NCBI GenBank assembly: GCA_028821605.1
Contig: JAPPFM010000010.1
Location: 124,001-188,000 of the forward strand
Direction: 5' to 3'
Length of the DNA: 64,000 bases
DNA from: Candidatus Poribacteria bacterium
GTDB lineage: Bacteria; Poribacteria; WGA-4E; WGA-3G
Below are positions 42,504 through 50,369 of the stretch, piece after piece. How positions within the stretch are numbered: position 1 is the stretch's first letter; the number at the start of each line of letters is the position of its first letter. The notes beneath the pieces are model-generated. The model had not been told where the DNA came from. It ran no database searches and saw nothing but the letters and a program-made list of their open reading frames with translations. A program made the position numbers and the translations under genes.

Positions 42504-43202
42504 ATGAATGTACAGTACTCTAAAAACTTATCAGATGCCTTTGTTGCTAGTTCGGATAGTTTGAAGAAGTTAGTTGAACTACTCCAAAATTACGTTGGCA
42601 AGGTGGATATTAGTACCGATTGTGCAGATGGTTTCTCACGGGATTTCAATACCATAGAGGCCCTAATTGATTACGAAAATCCCAAATCAAAGGAGATTCG
42701 GCGTATTGATCTAAGTGCGCGTTCCGACGATTATAAAACATCTGCCAGTATTGATTTTAATAGTAGTATCTTTCGGCGAAAAATCTCAATTCATTTTGAA
42801 GGATGCCAGGAAATTGTTTTGAAATTGCGCGACGAAACACAAATTATCATTGAAGGAATGAGACCATGGTATAATGTAGTGTCTCGTATCAGCAATTCCG
42901 AATATGCAGTTGTTATTCTCGTTTTTAGCATTTATCTGGTAGCAAGGTTAACAAATTTATGGTTGTCTATATCAGATTACGAAGTAGAACTATTAGATGT
43001 CATCATAATTCCATTGCTATTCATAATCCTACTTATAGCTTTGTTTTTTGGGAAAAGACTATTTCCCTCCGCAGTTTTCACCATTGGTCAGGGTAAATCA
43101 CGTTTTAGAACATTAGAAAAAGTTCAATGGAGTGTGGTAATCGCTTTCATTGTCTCATTTGCTGCCGGCCTTGTGGTTCCGATAATCGTGATCATCTTTT
43201 GA
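42504..43202 (+). CDS. unknown membrane protein in the defence island
   Basis: A 232-residue protein of no family I recognise. The first 125 residues are soluble and polar (alternating strands, IDLSARSDDYKTSASIDFNSSIFRR, IVLKLRDETQIIIEG). Three hydrophobic segments follow: VVILVFSIYLVARL, VIIIPLLFIILLIALFF and WSVVIAFIVSFAAGLVVPIIVIIF. Base composition is more AT-rich than the Res gene upstream. It lies between Res and Mod in place of their usual adjacency and could be a cargo effector or sensor. Confidence 0.65.
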   Translation: MNVQYSKNLSDAFVASSDSLKKLVELLQNYVGKVDISTDCADGFSRDFNTIEALIDYENPKSKEIRRIDLSARSDDYKTSASIDFNSSIFRRKISIHFEGCQEIVLKLRDETQIIIEGMRPWYNVVSRISNSEYAVVILVFSIYLVARLTNLWLSISDYEVELLDVIIIPLLFIILLIALFFGKRLFPSAVFTIGQGKSRFRTLEKVQWSVVIAFIVSFAAGLVVPIIVIIF

Positions 43203-43227
43203 CAAACGCTATATTTTTTGATACAAT
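43199..43227 (+). promoter_or_regulatory. promoter giving a near-leaderless message for the 43236 gene
   Basis: TTGACA (43199-43204), 17 bases and TACAAT (43222-43227) end 8 bases before ATG 43236. The -35 overlaps the stop region of the preceding gene. Confidence 0.7.
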
Positions 43228-43235
43228 GTCAAGTT

Positions 43236-43727
43236 ATGAAAAACTTAAATTGGATCCTCGCAAGTTTACTAATCCTAATCTCTTTAGGTGTATCAGTTTT
43301 ACTCATTTACACAACAACCACAAGAGCTTTAACTGCTGTAGAAAGTACAATTTGGCAAGTCTTTGTCCTTACTGCAGGACTTGTGGGTTCTTTTATTTTT
43401 GGTCAACAGTCTGCTAAAGAAGCGGCAAGAGAAATAATCAAACCGCATGCACGGTCTGCATTCAGGCGGCTTGTTTCTCTATACGAAAGTCTTTCCCGGG
43501 CTTCAACTGTGATAGAATTGACGGAAAGTTCAGAATCTTCTGAAGACATTCGAGTAACAATTGCCAAACTTGACGCAATTGTTACTGAGCAACTAAACAC
43601 AGCAGATGATGCGTTAGAAGATTGGAGAGACATTGTACCTGAAGATGTAGAAGAGTTAAAACAAAAACTCGAATCTAAAATACAAGGAGGGATAGGCAGT
43701 GACTCAAACTCAACCAATTCGCGGTAA
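43236..43727 (+). CDS. unknown small protein with N-terminal membrane segments
   Basis: A 163-residue protein starting MKNLNWILASLLILISLGVSVLLIY. It has a second hydrophobic segment (WQVFVLTAGLVGSFIFG) and then a long helical, acidic region (FRRLVSLYESLSRASTVIELTESSE...LEDWRDIVPEDVEELKQKLES). A TTG at 43218 would extend the frame, but it overlaps the -10 of a promoter, so I use ATG 43236. No family recognised. It is one of three AT-rich genes between Res and Mod, and its end overlaps the next gene. Confidence 0.65.
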   Translation: MKNLNWILASLLILISLGVSVLLIYTTTTRALTAVESTIWQVFVLTAGLVGSFIFGQQSAKEAAREIIKPHARSAFRRLVSLYESLSRASTVIELTESSESSEDIRVTIAKLDAIVTEQLNTADDALEDWRDIVPEDVEELKQKLESKIQGGIGSDSNSTNSR

Positions 43728-44049
43728 AGTAGCACGAATTTTAAGCGATAAGGCACTCGTAATAAATATAGGTGAGGCAGATGGTGTAACTGACGACATG
43801 GAATTTTATATCTCAGAAATTATTCCCGTAAAAGATCCTGATACATCTATAGAATTAGGTAAGATTGAATGGCCTATTGTTTCTTTATGGGTTTATGATG
43901 TTCAAGAGCATATAACTGTTTTATACTCACAAAACAAGATTCTTTCATCAGGTGAGAAAGGGTCATTTAGTAGATCTCTATTATCCTCGAGCAGAGCATT
44001 AGTAAATATTGGAGATCCTGTCGTTCAAGTCATTGAGGAAACGGAATAG
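43699..44049 (+). CDS. unknown small protein before Mod
   Basis: A 116-residue soluble protein starting at GTG 43699 (GGAGG upstream) and overlapping the previous gene by 29 bases. The pattern IRGKVARILSDKALVINIGEADGVTDDMEFYI, ending LVNIGDPVVQVIEE, looks like a small beta-barrel with an OB or FlgT C-terminal-like repeat, but I cannot name it. Its stop lies 4 bases before the Mod start, so Mod translation may be coupled to it. Confidence 0.65.
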   Translation: MTQTQPIRGKVARILSDKALVINIGEADGVTDDMEFYISEIIPVKDPDTSIELGKIEWPIVSLWVYDVQEHITVLYSQNKILSSGEKGSFSRSLLSSSRALVNIGDPVVQVIEETE

Positions 44050-44053
44050 CACT

Positions 44054-46174
44054 ATGCCAAGACTCACCGAACAAGAACAACAAGAAATTATCCGCTTTAT
44101 TGAGGCAGACAAACCGCTGCCAGAAAAATACCGCTTTCTGCTGTTTGAAGACAAACGCGAGGTCGAACTCGTTTGGAACGGCAAGACTAATGAGGTCTGC
44201 AACATCGTCCTCCCCTTTCAAACGATTGAGCAGGTAGATGAGCCCCGCGCCGAAAAACCTTCTGAAGACAATCTGCAACTCGGTTTATTTGACACACGTG
44301 GTCGGCAACGCAAAGGTTGGACAAACAAACTGATTTGGGGCGACAACAAACTGGTTTTGTCATCGCTCAAGAACGGACCGCTGCGCGAGGAAATTGAAGC
44401 ACAAGGCGGACTCAAACTCATCTATATTGATCCACCCTTTGATGTGGGCGCGGATTTTTCTATGGATATCGAAATCGGCGAGGAAACCTTTACCAAAGAT
44501 CCGAATATCCTTGAAGAGATCGCCTATCGAGATACTTGGGGACAAGGAGCAGATTCGTTTCTTTCAATGATTTACGAACGGTTAGTGTTAATGCGAGATC
44601 TACTAACAGAAGATGGGAGTATCTATGTGCATTGTGATTGGCGGGTTAATAATTATATCAGGTCGGTGTTAGATGAAGTTTTTGGGAATTTTCGTGACGA
44701 AATTATATGGTTCTATCCAAACTCTGGATTAAAAGCAAAATCAAGAAAATTCCATCAAGTTCATGATGTGCTTTTTCATTTCATTAAAGGTAATAATTTT
44801 ATTTGGAACGAACAGCGGGAGCCGTTTGATGACGGTAAAGTTAAACGACAACCCATGCGAAAATTTAATTCTACCACTAAAAAAGCGGATGTTGTACGAG
44901 ATCACGAGGGCAAGATTCTGTATGTTGAAGTAATTGATAAACTTGTGAATAGTGTTTGGCGAATTCCTATGTTGAATATTGGAGGTGAGATTCTCGGTTA
45001 CCCCACTCAGAAACCGGAAGCTCTCCTTGAACGCATTATCAAAGCGTCCTCCAATGAAGGCGATCTCGTCGCTGACTTCTTCTGCGGTTCCGGTACCACC
45101 GCTGCCGTTGCTGAAAAATTGGGACGCAAATGGATTGCCACAGACCTGGGCAAGTTCGCCATTCATACCACACGCAAACGGATGATCGGAGTACAACGTC
45201 AACTAAAAGCGGATGGTGAAGACTACCGCGCCTTTGAAATCCTCAACCTCGGCAAGTATGAGCGACAGCACTACATCGGTGTTAATCCGAACCTACGTGA
45301 GGTTGAACAACAGAAGCAATCAATAGAAAAGGAAGCAGCATTTATTGATCTCATCTTGCGTGCTTACGCTGCAGAGAAGACCGACGGGTTCAGTAATTTT
45401 CAGGGTAAAAAAGCAGGAAGACTTGTCGCAGTCGGTCCCGTCAATCTGCCGGTGACACGCCTGTTTGTGGAGGAAATTATCCTTGAATGCCGCAAACATC
45501 AGATTACGCGTGTGGACGTTCTCGGTTTTGAGTTTGAGATGGGACTGTTTCCCAACTTGCTGGATGAAGCGAAAAGCAAAGGTATCAACATCGCACCCAA
45601 ACTCATCCCCGCCGAGGTGTTCGACAAACGGGCAGTAGAGCAAGGGCAGGTGGTGTTTCACGACATGGCGTTTATTGAAGTCAAACCGCATATCACCGCT
45701 GGAGAGAAAGACAAACCCGCAACCGTGGCGGTAGAGCTAACTGATTTCTCCGTCTTTTACGCACAGGATTCTATCTCCAACGCCGAGCAGACACTCAAGA
45801 ATAAGGGCAGTAGAATCGTAGTGGAAAAGGGACAGGTCGTAAAGGTGAGCAAAGATGCGAATGGGATTGTAAGTCGTGAGGTGCTAACTAAACACTGGAC
45901 AGACTGGATTGATTATTGGTCCGTCGATTTTGACTTTGAGAGCAAACGCGAAATTATCCGTGTGCAAGATCCAGACACCGGTGAATGGCAGGAGCAATGG
46001 ACAGGCGATTACGTCTTTGAAAATGAGTGGCAAAGTTTCCGCACTAAGCAAGACCGCTCATTGGAATTAACCAGCGTCGCCCACGAATGCCCGCTCGGTC
46101 CCCGCAAACTCGCCGTTAAGGTGGTTGACATCTTCGGCAACGATACAATGACGATTATAGAGGTTTTAGTGTGA
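44054..46174 (+). CDS. type III-like adenine DNA methyltransferase (Mod)
   Basis: A 706-residue methyltransferase of the beta order: catalytic IYIDPPFDVGADF (DPPF at 126-129) comes before the SAM motif FFCGSGTTAAVAEKLG (343-348). The start is ATG 44054; the frame is open further back but overlaps the previous gene. The C-terminal 300 residues are the Mod-type tail that contacts Res. The stretch between the two motifs (44560-45000), where the target-recognition domain lies, is visibly more AT-rich than its flanks, which suggests exchange of that domain. It ends GTGA, overlapping the OLD-like gene. Confidence 0.92.
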   Translation: MPRLTEQEQQEIIRFIEADKPLPEKYRFLLFEDKREVELVWNGKTNEVCNIVLPFQTIEQVDEPRAEKPSEDNLQLGLFDTRGRQRKGWTNKLIWGDNKLVLSSLKNGPLREEIEAQGGLKLIYIDPPFDVGADFSMDIEIGEETFTKDPNILEEIAYRDTWGQGADSFLSMIYERLVLMRDLLTEDGSIYVHCDWRVNNYIRSVLDEVFGNFRDEIIWFYPNSGLKAKSRKFHQVHDVLFHFIKGNNFIWNEQREPFDDGKVKRQPMRKFNSTTKKADVVRDHEGKILYVEVIDKLVNSVWRIPMLNIGGEILGYPTQKPEALLERIIKASSNEGDLVADFFCGSGTTAAVAEKLGRKWIATDLGKFAIHTTRKRMIGVQRQLKADGEDYRAFEILNLGKYERQHYIGVNPNLREVEQQKQSIEKEAAFIDLILRAYAAEKTDGFSNFQGKKAGRLVAVGPVNLPVTRLFVEEIILECRKHQITRVDVLGFEFEMGLFPNLLDEAKSKGINIAPKLIPAEVFDKRAVEQGQVVFHDMAFIEVKPHITAGEKDKPATVAVELTDFSVFYAQDSISNAEQTLKNKGSRIVVEKGQVVKVSKDANGIVSREVLTKHWTDWIDYWSVDFDFESKREIIRVQDPDTGEWQEQWTGDYVFENEWQSFRTKQDRSLELTSVAHECPLGPRKLAVKVVDIFGNDTMTIIEVLV

Positions 46175-47712
46175 GAATTAGATCTATACGCTTGAAAGAT
46201 TTTAAACGATTTGCAGACTTAACAATCGAAGATATTCCCAACACAGCAAAGCTTGTTATTTTAGTTGGTCCCAGTGGTAGCGGGAAATCATCTCTATTTG
46301 AAGCTATTAATGTTTGGGGAAAAGACTATAGTTATAGCCACTATGACCCTGAATACTATAAGAGAGATGTACAACCAACAGATTCCCAGGCTAGGGAAAG
46401 TTTCCATAATCTCGGCGTAACTATTGAAGCTGATGATCTGCCTTCAAATTTAGGCGCGGCTTGTTATATCCGTTCAGCATATAGGCATACTCCAAAATTC
46501 AGTATTTCTTCCATGACAAAAATTGATGAAACTGAATATTGGCGATATCAAGAACAACGAAATTTCTCTACACCCGATGATGAAGTACAAAGAAATTATC
46601 AGAGAGTATACGGACAAATGATGAAAGAAATTTTTAACCCTAAAGTCCTCACTAACGCGAATATTAGAGAACAAGTTATTGGTTTGGTCCGTGATTCTTT
46701 ACAATCAATTTTTCCTAATTTGCGCTTGCATTCTCTTGAAGACCCAGAAGGTAGAGGTACTTTCTATTTTGAGAAGGGGACAGCTAAAAAATATAACTTT
46801 GTAAATCTATCAGGTGGTGAGAAAGCAGCTTTTGATCTGCTCCTTGATTTTATCGTTCGAAGGGAATATTACTCAAATGCGGCAATGTGTATTGATGAAC
46901 CGGAAGGGCATATGGGCTTAAGTGCACAGGGAAAATTGCTTGAGGTTTTGTACAATTTGATTCCTGAGAAGTCCCAACTTTGGCTTGGAACACATTCCAT
47001 TGGAATTTTACGAGCATCAAAAAAAATCTTGGAAGAAAACCCCGGTGAAGTAGTTTTCTTGGATTTTTCCGGACACGACTTTGACCAAAGAGTCGAGATG
47101 AAGCCCATTACCCAACCTGATCGAGAGCTTTGGCAAAAACTCCATCAAAGTGTTTTGGAAGATCTTTCTGGCTTGCTGGCACCAGAAAAAATCATTGTTT
47201 GCGAATCTGATCCAAATAGCGCGGCTTTTGATGCCCGTTGCTACAATAAAATTTTCGCTAAAAATTACCCCGATGCTTTGTTTGTTTCAGCCGGAGGCAA
47301 ATCGGAATTAAATAAAATTATTCCTGTGCTTCAGGATATCATACAAAAAGCGGAAATCTTCGTTGTACGAGATCGCGATGACTTGCTTGATGAAAAACGT
47401 GATGAACTCATCCAAGAAGGAATCCGTGTTTTGACTCGCCGCCGTATAGAAGATTATCTTATTGATGACGAAGTGCTGAAAAAATTCGCTGATGAGAATG
47501 GTTTAGATGCGTGCCAATTGCAAAAATTAAAAAGCATTAGCGGAAACGATGCTAAAGCAAAGAGCGGACAAATATATCAAAAAATTAGTAAAGGATACGG
47601 ATTGATCGTTGGAGACGATAGAGAAGAATTTCTTTCCGATGTGCTTGCTCGTTTGTTCAGCGAAGATATGACTGTTTATCAAGAATTGGAAAAAGATATT
47701 TTTGGGAATTAA
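46171..47712 (+). CDS. OLD-like ATPase with C-terminal TOPRIM domain
   Basis: A 513-residue protein starting at GTG 46171 inside the Mod stop (GTGA). ATPase parts are Walker A VGPSGSGKSS (32-41), signature LSGGEKAA (213-220), Walker B MCIDEPEGHM with D242-E243 and switch GTHSIGIL. The C-terminal part has a TOPRIM layout: IIVCESDPNS (E345, D347), FVSAGGKSEL and VVRDRDD (D401, D403). That ATPase-TOPRIM order is the OLD/overcoming-lysogenization family, usually antiphage nucleases. The translational coupling to Mod suggests it works with, or is regulated by, the restriction system. AT-rich compared with Mod. Confidence 0.82.
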   Translation: MRIRSIRLKDFKRFADLTIEDIPNTAKLVILVGPSGSGKSSLFEAINVWGKDYSYSHYDPEYYKRDVQPTDSQARESFHNLGVTIEADDLPSNLGAACYIRSAYRHTPKFSISSMTKIDETEYWRYQEQRNFSTPDDEVQRNYQRVYGQMMKEIFNPKVLTNANIREQVIGLVRDSLQSIFPNLRLHSLEDPEGRGTFYFEKGTAKKYNFVNLSGGEKAAFDLLLDFIVRREYYSNAAMCIDEPEGHMGLSAQGKLLEVLYNLIPEKSQLWLGTHSIGILRASKKILEENPGEVVFLDFSGHDFDQRVEMKPITQPDRELWQKLHQSVLEDLSGLLAPEKIIVCESDPNSAAFDARCYNKIFAKNYPDALFVSAGGKSELNKIIPVLQDIIQKAEIFVVRDRDDLLDEKRDELIQEGIRVLTRRRIEDYLIDDEVLKKFADENGLDACQLQKLKSISGNDAKAKSGQIYQKISKGYGLIVGDDREEFLSDVLARLFSEDMTVYQELEKDIFGN

Positions 47713-47824
47713 CGTAGAGGAACACGCAATGTCCTCACGGGGAAAATAGTTTCAACGGTAGATATACATTCTTGCAAACCTACTTCCGAACTGGACGCGG
47801 GGAACACCTTTTAAGGACATAACT

Positions 47825-48151
47825 ATGCCAGAAGGTATTAGAATATCCCTATTTGAAGTCGTAGGCAGTCCTTTGTGTGTTGCTTCCGATGATGGACAGA
47901 AGGTTTATAAGCGACTCGCGACTGCGCTTAAAACAGATCGGGATGTCTCACTCTCATTTCACAATATTACTGCACTGACAGCAGCTTTCCTGAACGCTGC
48001 TATTGGTCAGTTGTATGGGACGTTCAGCGAAGAAAAAATTCGCTCCCACTTGAAAGTTGAGGACGCGGAACAGGATGATCTTGCGCTGTTAAAACGCGTT
48101 GTTGATAATGCCAAGTTGTACTTCAAAGATCCAAAAAGATATAAGATATAA
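47825..48151 (+). CDS. STAS-like DUF4325 protein, C-terminus truncated
   Basis: A 108-residue protein. FHNITALTAAFLNAAIGQLYGTFSEEKIRSHL and LLKRVVDNAKLYFKDPKRY are the typical DUF4325 STAS-like signature. AAGGACATAACT precedes ATG 47825. A 7-base tandem duplication, AGATATA twice (48137-48150), brings a stop straight after KRYKI. With one copy removed the frame would continue YNQVIREVLEDEA and end at 48188. A partial second copy of this gene end lies at 48313-48375. DUF4325 proteins often pair with a histidine-kinase-like ATPase; none is here. Confidence 0.8.
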   Translation: MPEGIRISLFEVVGSPLCVASDDGQKVYKRLATALKTDRDVSLSFHNITALTAAFLNAAIGQLYGTFSEEKIRSHLKVEDAEQDDLALLKRVVDNAKLYFKDPKRYKI

Positions 48152-48312
48152 TCAAGTAATTCGGGAAGTGTTAGAAGATGAAGCATAAATCATAGCAGTA
48201 GGGCAAGAGCGAGTTGTGTCACACTTTTAAACCCCCTAAATCCTCCAACCCCCCATATCCCCCCTTATCAGGGGGTAGAGGGACTTTAAGAGGCAGTGCG
48301 TAAGTCCTATTG

Positions 48313-48375
48313 TATTTCAAAGACCCAAAAAGATATACCGAAGCGATTCAGAAAGTGTGGGAAGATGAAACCTAA
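48313..48375 (+). pseudogene. duplicated 3' fragment of the DUF4325 gene
   Basis: The 21 codons YFKDPKRYTEAIQKVWEDET plus stop repeat the end of the 47825 gene and its downstream flank (similarity continues to about 48419). This copy keeps the reading frame that the full gene lost. Nothing upstream of it codes, so it is a fragment produced by duplication. Confidence 0.7.
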
Positions 48376-48553
48376 AACAATAGCGGTCAGGCAAGAGCAG
48401 GTGGTGTCACACTCTTACCCCGCTGATAAGGGGACAAGGGAATTTCCCTGTTGTGCTTCAAAGAGGGCAGCCGATGTAATCAAGTCTTACCCCGCTGATA
48501 AGGGGGCAAGGGGGGGTTGTTCTATTTTTCCGCTGATGACAGGAGGTAAGGGC

Positions 48554-48927
48554 GTGTACATCCCTTACAACAAAACGCTAACCCAAAAGGCGCGCGAAAA
48601 CCGTAAAAATCCAACCCCTGCAGAAAAGAAACTCTGGTATGAGGTGTTGGGTAACAAAAGATTAAACAATCTAAAATTCACCCGTCAAAAACCCTTGGAT
48701 AAATACATTGTTGATTTTTATTGCGCTGAACTGATGCTTGCTATTGAGATTGATGGGGATACACACGCACATCAAGAACAGTACGATAAACGCAGGACTG
48801 AAATCTAAACAAATATGGTGTTGAAGTAATCCGATACACCAATGCAGAAGTGCTAAATAATCTTGAAGGGGTGTATCAGGATTTGTGTAAACGTACCTCT
48901 GAAAGGAAACGAAAGAAAACCCCCTAA
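48554..48927 (+). pseudogene. DUF559 endonuclease-like gene with a frameshift
   Basis: The start is GTG 48554 with AGGAGG 7 bases upstream. The protein reads VYIPYNKTLTQKARENRKNP...LWYEVLGNKRLNNLKFTRQKPLDKYIVDFYC...LAIEIDGDTHAHQEQYDKRRTEI, a DUF559/very-short-patch-repair-like nuclease (VDFYC, EIDG). It stops at 48808. The frame one base back continues NLNKYGVEVIRYTNAEVLNNLEGVYQDLCK to a stop at 48927, which is the normal family ending. A single T lost in ATTCTAAAC near 48804 explains it. Confidence 0.8.
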
Positions 48928-49043
48928 ATCCCCCTTATCAGGGGGACTTTAAGAGGATGCGATAAAATCGGCTAAATCCCCTTATCAGGGGGACTTTGAT
49001 ACTAACCCGCTAAATTTCCCTTATAAGAGGTTTTGTGCGCACA

Positions 49044-49964
49044 TCACATAATCCCAATATCTCGTAGAATAGACTTTTTGATTTTGCAAACCATCGTATA
49101 CGCTGGATCGAACACGTTGCCCATATCGTACTCTACCGCTTGCCCTAACAAAATGTGTGCTGCCTGTTTCTCCAGACCGAGTTCACCCAACCACCGGAGA
49201 AGTTCTGTTGTCGCGTGCTGTACCGCCTGATCTAACGGACGCGCGTTGCCTGCTGTCAGAATGTAATCACTATTTTCGGCGCGGGGCCAGTTGATGCCTT
49301 TTCCTTTAAGCACTTCAACTGTAAACTGAACGTCGAAAGAGATTTCGATGCCGGTACCGACGATTTCGCCGTCACCCTGTACAGCGTGTCCGTCGCCGAG
49401 ATGAAAGAGCGCACCGGAGACAAAAACCGGAAGGTAGACGGTGACACCCTCCTGAAAACCGCGATAATCCATGTTTCCTCCGTGTGTAGAGGAGGTAGCT
49501 GTCGAAATCGCCTGTCCACGGGGTGGTGCCACCCCGAAACATCCGACCATCGGTTCAAGCGGTAGTGTGAGTTTACCCAACTGCGTCTCTGGGGTCATCA
49601 ATGTTGCTGTCCATTTCTCTACATCCACATGCCATTCTGCGAGACCGCCTTCCGGCATCTCGGATGCGACATAGTGCGGATCCAAAACATTGGGCGCGAC
49701 GACCATAGCCGTGCGTCCGATCGAACGGTTCGGGACGATCCGATCGAAATGAACTGATAGTGTATCTCCCGGTTCTGCCGATTCGATATAAAACGGGCCT
49801 GTTTGTGGGTTCCCTCTTTCGGTGACCTGCGTATCCGTAGCATCGTACCCTGCGTTGTCCACGGTAGTTGTGAAGACGGTGTCGCCGCTCTCGATATGGA
49901 GCACCGGTTCATGCGCGCCAATCGCTGTATAATAGACTGTCGGTTCAAAGTGATGTGTCGCCAT
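49044..49964 (-). CDS. acetamidase/formamidase family protein
   Basis: A 306-residue member of the FmdA_AmdA family, which hydrolyses formamide or acetamide to ammonia and the acid. Family segments are HIESGDTVFTTTVDNAG, GPFYIESAEPGDTLSVHFDRI, GCFGVAPPRGQAISTATSSTHGGNMDYR, VSGALFHLGDGHAVQGDGEIVGTGIE and the tail VDNVFDPAYT-like GNVFDPAYTMVCKI. It is a monocistronic minus-strand gene at the right edge of the repeat cluster. Confidence 0.92.
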   Translation of the reverse strand: MATHHFEPTVYYTAIGAHEPVLHIESGDTVFTTTVDNAGYDATDTQVTERGNPQTGPFYIESAEPGDTLSVHFDRIVPNRSIGRTAMVVAPNVLDPHYVASEMPEGGLAEWHVDVEKWTATLMTPETQLGKLTLPLEPMVGCFGVAPPRGQAISTATSSTHGGNMDYRGFQEGVTVYLPVFVSGALFHLGDGHAVQGDGEIVGTGIEISFDVQFTVEVLKGKGINWPRAENSDYILTAGNARPLDQAVQHATTELLRWLGELGLEKQAAHILLGQAVEYDMGNVFDPAYTMVCKIKKSILRDIGIM

Positions 49965-50369
49965 TTCTCAAGTTCCTCTCCTACTTAAGGCTATTCGATG
50001 TAGTTTACAAGTTTCTGGAGTTTGTTATGTAAAAGTGTCAATAATATATCAGATTCGAGAAGCACCGTCAAGAGCTGCTGTTTTATAGATGCCATTATTA
50101 TAGAAGTAAAACCTTCAATGAAAGTCGATTAAAATCCGCGTCATCCGCGTCATCCGTGTAATCCGCGATTCAGACAATTAGTACTTGTAGCACCCAATTA
50201 CAGCAGAACCCGTAATTATTTGCACACGCGGAGGGAACTGTAGGGATTGCGTTTCCCAACCCGTATCCGCTTATGTTTAATCGGCTTTGAAAAATGATTT
50301 GACATCTCTACACCGCTGTGCTAAACTCTTAAAAAATTAAAAAACATTCCAAAGTAGAAAAGGATGATC
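49965..50369. other. 405-base gap with dispersed repeat and promoter
   Basis: No gene is supported. A copy of the AATCCGCGTCATCCG...GATTCAGACAATTAGT element (50131-50182, with GCGTCATCC present twice) matches that at 11473-11523. The right end holds the promoter of the protease gene. Confidence 0.6.
50299..50327 (+). promoter_or_regulatory. promoter for the trypsin-PDZ protease gene
   Basis: TTGACA (50299-50304), 17 bases and TGCTAAACT (the -10 is 50322-50327) lie 42 bases before ATG 50370. Confidence 0.75.

Larger units (their letters stand above)
48230..49030. repeat. cluster of CCCCTTATCAGGGG-type repeats
   Basis: At least six full or partial copies of AAATCCCCCTTATCAGGGGGACTTTAAGAG or its TACCCCGCTGATAAGGGG variant occur, at about 48231-48294, 48414-48444, 48481-48512, 48920-48957, 48973-49001 and 49010-49030. 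They surround the DUF4325 fragment and the DUF559 pseudogene. The same repeat lies at 39504-39577. Copies are imperfect, irregularly spaced and in both orientations, so this is not a CRISPR. Confidence 0.8.

Noticed and set aside
48230-49030. Possible CRISPR array
   Set aside because: Repeat units are palindromic, variable, in both orientations and unevenly spaced, with coding fragments between; no cas gene is present.
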